A stretch of 8,134 nt of DNA from Actinomycetota bacterium (lineage in GTDB: Bacteria > Actinomycetota > Acidimicrobiia > Acidimicrobiales > BP-101), in assembly GCA_030838265.1 (NCBI GenBank), contig JAUTXA010000067.1, positions 1-8,134 on the forward strand, read 5' to 3'. The position numbers were made by a program, and so were the translations under genes. Of the stretch, positions 6,589 to 8,134 are shown in pieces. The notes under the pieces were generated by a model. The model did not search any database. It had not been told where the DNA came from and was given only the letters and a program-made list of their open reading frames with translations. Within the stretch, counting starts at the first letter, position 1, and each line of letters opens with the position of its first letter.

Positions 6589-7452
6589 ATGGATGCCCTC
6601 ACCTGGGAGCACCGCCCCAACCTGCGACGGCCCGTGTTGGTCGCCGCCTTCGAGGGCTGGGCCGACGCCGGCGACGCGGCGTCGACGGCCGCCGGCTACC
6701 TGGCCGAGACCTGGGGAGCCCGGCGCTTCGCGTCCATCGACCCCGAGGAGTTCTACGACTTCACCTCGACCCGGCCTCAGGTGCGCCTCGACGAGGGCAT
6801 GACCAGGCACATCGACTGGCCGGCCAATGAGCTGAGCGCAGCATCGGTGCCGGCTAGCCCCCATGACGTTGTGTTCCTGCAAGGGGTTGAGCCCCAGCTC
6901 AAGTGGCGAACCTTCTCGTCGCTCATCGGTGAAGTCGTCACCGAGCTCAGCATCGAGCTGGTGATCAGCCTCGGGGCCCTCCTGACCGATACCCCGCACA
7001 CCCGGCCCGTGCGGGTGACCGGCACAGGCACCGACCCTGAGCTGATCGCCCGTCTCGGGCTGGTCCGCTCGCGCTACGAAGGCCCAACCGGCATCGTCGG
7101 CGTGCTGCACGACTCCCTCGCCCGCAAGGGCATCCCCTCGGCCTCGTTGTGGGCCAACGTCCCCCACTACGTCGAGCGCACCCCGTCACCGAAGGCGGCA
7201 CTCGCTCTGGTGCGGAAGGCGTCCGACCTGCTCGGCGCCCACGTCGAGGCCCTCGACCTGCAGATCGCGGCGTCGTCCTACGAACGACAGGTCAGCGAGG
7301 TCGTGGCCACCGACGACGACGTGGCCGAGTACGTCCGCCGCCTCGAAGCCGGCCTGGGCGATGACGACGACGACGATCGCCCCGAGCTGCAGGAGGGCGA
7401 CGCCCTCGCCGCCGAGGTCGAGCGCTTCCTCCGCGAGCAGGGCGGCACCTGA
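6589..7452 (+). CDS. PAC2 (proteasome assembly chaperone 2) family protein
   Basis: This 287-residue soluble protein has the conserved blocks of the actinobacterial PAC2 family (the family of M. tuberculosis Rv2125). Near the N-terminus is R-P-V-L-V-A-A-F-E-G-W-A-D-A-G-D-A-A (14-31), then I-D-P-E-E-F-Y-D-F (50-58) and T-R-P-Q-V-R-L (61-67). Later come S-L-G-A-L-L-T-D-T-P-H-T-R-P (127-140), Y-E-G-P-T-G-I-V-G-V-L-H-D (163-175) and S-L-W-A-N-V-P-H-Y-V (186-195). The C-terminus is helical and carries a run of six Asp (258-263) before a final amphipathic helix. Eukaryotic and archaeal relatives help assemble 20S proteasomes, but the role of the bacterial members is not settled, so no function beyond family membership is claimed. 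The start at 6589 gives the canonical N-terminus with no spare leader. Transcription is divergent from lhr. The next gene starts 13 bases after the stop. Confidence 0.9.
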   Translation: MDALTWEHRPNLRRPVLVAAFEGWADAGDAASTAAGYLAETWGARRFASIDPEEFYDFTSTRPQVRLDEGMTRHIDWPANELSAASVPASPHDVVFLQGVEPQLKWRTFSSLIGEVVTELSIELVISLGALLTDTPHTRPVRVTGTGTDPELIARLGLVRSRYEGPTGIVGVLHDSLARKGIPSASLWANVPHYVERTPSPKAALALVRKASDLLGAHVEALDLQIAASSYERQVSEVVATDDDVAEYVRRLEAGLGDDDDDDRPELQEGDALAAEVERFLREQGGT

Positions 7453-7465
7453 GCATCGTGACGAC

Positions 7466-8134
7466 ATGAGGGCGGGCCAGGCTTCGGCTACCGCCCAGCG
7501 CGTCGCCGCCCTGCGCCTCACGTTCGACCGGGTGATGGCCGAGGGCGACCCGGCAGCCGACGAGCGGCTGGCCCGTGACGTCGCCGGCTCGGTCGAACGC
7601 CAGCCGGGCGGTTTGCTCGACGACTATCTGCGGGCCCGCACCTCGTTCTTCGACCGGGTCGTCGTCGGTGCCCTCGACGCCGGCCTGCGGCAGGTCGTCG
7701 TGGCCGCTGCCGGTTACGACGGACGGGCCTTGCGCTACGCCCGACCCGGGGTGCGGTGGTTCGAGGTCGACCACCCCGACACCCAAGGCGACAAGGTCGA
7801 GCGCCTTCTTCGCCTCGACATCGACACCGGCCAGATCACGTTCGTGGCCGCCGACTTCACCGTCGACCGCATCTCGGATCTGGTCGACCGTGCCGGCTTC
7901 GACCGAGGCGCGCCGGCCCTCTTCCTGTGTGAGGGCATCGCCGTCTACCTCGAGCGCGAGGTGCTGGAGTCGCTGCTGTCCGAGCTGCGTCGTCTCGCCG
8001 CGCCGGCCAGCCGCTTGGCCATCAGCCTGTCGGTCTCGGCGGGCTCGACCAGCTCCGAGCGCCGGGAGCGGTTCCAGGGCGCGGTGGCGGCCTTGGGTGA
8101 ACCGACTCGCAGCCTGCTCACCGCCGAGGACGCC
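7466..8134 (+). CDS. PPM1/LCMT-like class I SAM-dependent methyltransferase (TIGR00027 type), 3' end outside window
   Basis: Translation from the ATG at 7466 gives 223 residues and is still open at the window edge; relatives are about 270-310 residues, so roughly the last quarter is missing. The N-terminus has the family's S-A-T-A-Q-R-V-A-A-L-R start (7-17), and D-Y-L-R-A-R-T-S-F-F-D (53-63) matches the conserved YLxxRTxxFD block. The SAM-binding motif is V-V-V-A-A-A-G-Y-D-G-R-A-L-R (77-90), followed by F-E-V-D-H-P (99-104) with the acidic residue expected to hold the SAM ribose, and K110. A-A-D-F (128-131) and C-E-G-I-A-V-Y-L (155-162) complete the pattern. Such proteins are numerous in actinobacteria; some methylate carboxyl or hydroxyl groups of small molecules, but the substrate cannot be read here. 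The start is 13 bases after the PAC2 stop with no clear Shine-Dalgarno, suggesting co-transcription and coupled translation. A GTG at 7458 is followed at once by a stop and is not usable. Confidence 0.88.
   Translation, partial: MRAGQASATAQRVAALRLTFDRVMAEGDPAADERLARDVAGSVERQPGGLLDDYLRARTSFFDRVVVGALDAGLRQVVVAAAGYDGRALRYARPGVRWFEVDHPDTQGDKVERLLRLDIDTGQITFVAADFTVDRISDLVDRAGFDRGAPALFLCEGIAVYLEREVLESLLSELRRLAAPASRLAISLSVSAGSTSSERRERFQGAVAALGEPTRSLLTAEDA

Noticed and set aside
1..8134. tRNA or rRNA genes, CRISPR arrays, insertion sequences, phage genes
   Set aside because: The window is almost fully occupied by chromosomal-type coding genes. I saw no regularly spaced repeats, transposase motifs or tRNA-like cloverleaf sequences.

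Overview
The window looks like ordinary chromosomal DNA of a high-GC actinobacterium. The base composition is strongly GC-rich with GC at most third codon positions. An Lhr helicase gene followed directly by a Nei-type DNA glycosylase gene on the same strand is an arrangement known from mycobacteria (lhr and nei2, Rv3296 and Rv3297). An actinobacterial-type PAC2 protein lies next to a PPM1/TIGR00027 methyltransferase, and start codons appear to sit just after TAnnnT -10 boxes. The order cannot be fixed from this sequence alone; an Acidimicrobiia-like lineage is possible but is only a guess. There are no tRNA or rRNA genes, insertion sequences or CRISPR arrays.

Layout. Bases 1-1068 (+) carry the 3' part of a polytopic membrane protein resembling PIG-V type mannosyltransferases. 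It converges on a minus-strand cluster that occupies most of the window. Read in its own direction, this cluster is lhr (6510 to 2104), then a nei/fpg-family glycosylase overlapping it by 8 bases (2111 to 1314), then a hairpin at the glycosylase stop codon, then a 58-residue alanine-rich helical protein (1265 to 1089). A 78-base divergent intergenic region (6511-6588) separates lhr from the plus-strand pair: a PAC2-family gene (6589-7452) and a SAM-dependent methyltransferase (from 7466, running off the right edge).

How the genes work together. Lhr and the glycosylase form a plausible DNA-repair operon: a 3'-to-5' helicase preferring RNA:DNA hybrids with a large C-terminal oligomerisation region, and a base-excision glycosylase/AP-lyase for oxidised bases. 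The PAC2 and methyltransferase genes are probably co-transcribed, but I see no functional link between them.

The most notable observation concerns the start of the glycosylase gene. The family-defining N-terminus (P-E-G-D-T, with Pro2 as the catalytic nucleophile) is fully encoded, but the codon where the initiator ATG should be is ACG. The difference is silent in the overlapping lhr frame. Automatic gene calling would begin 32 codons too late and lose the catalytic residues. Otherwise the window is mainly housekeeping, and I see no convincing new multi-gene system.
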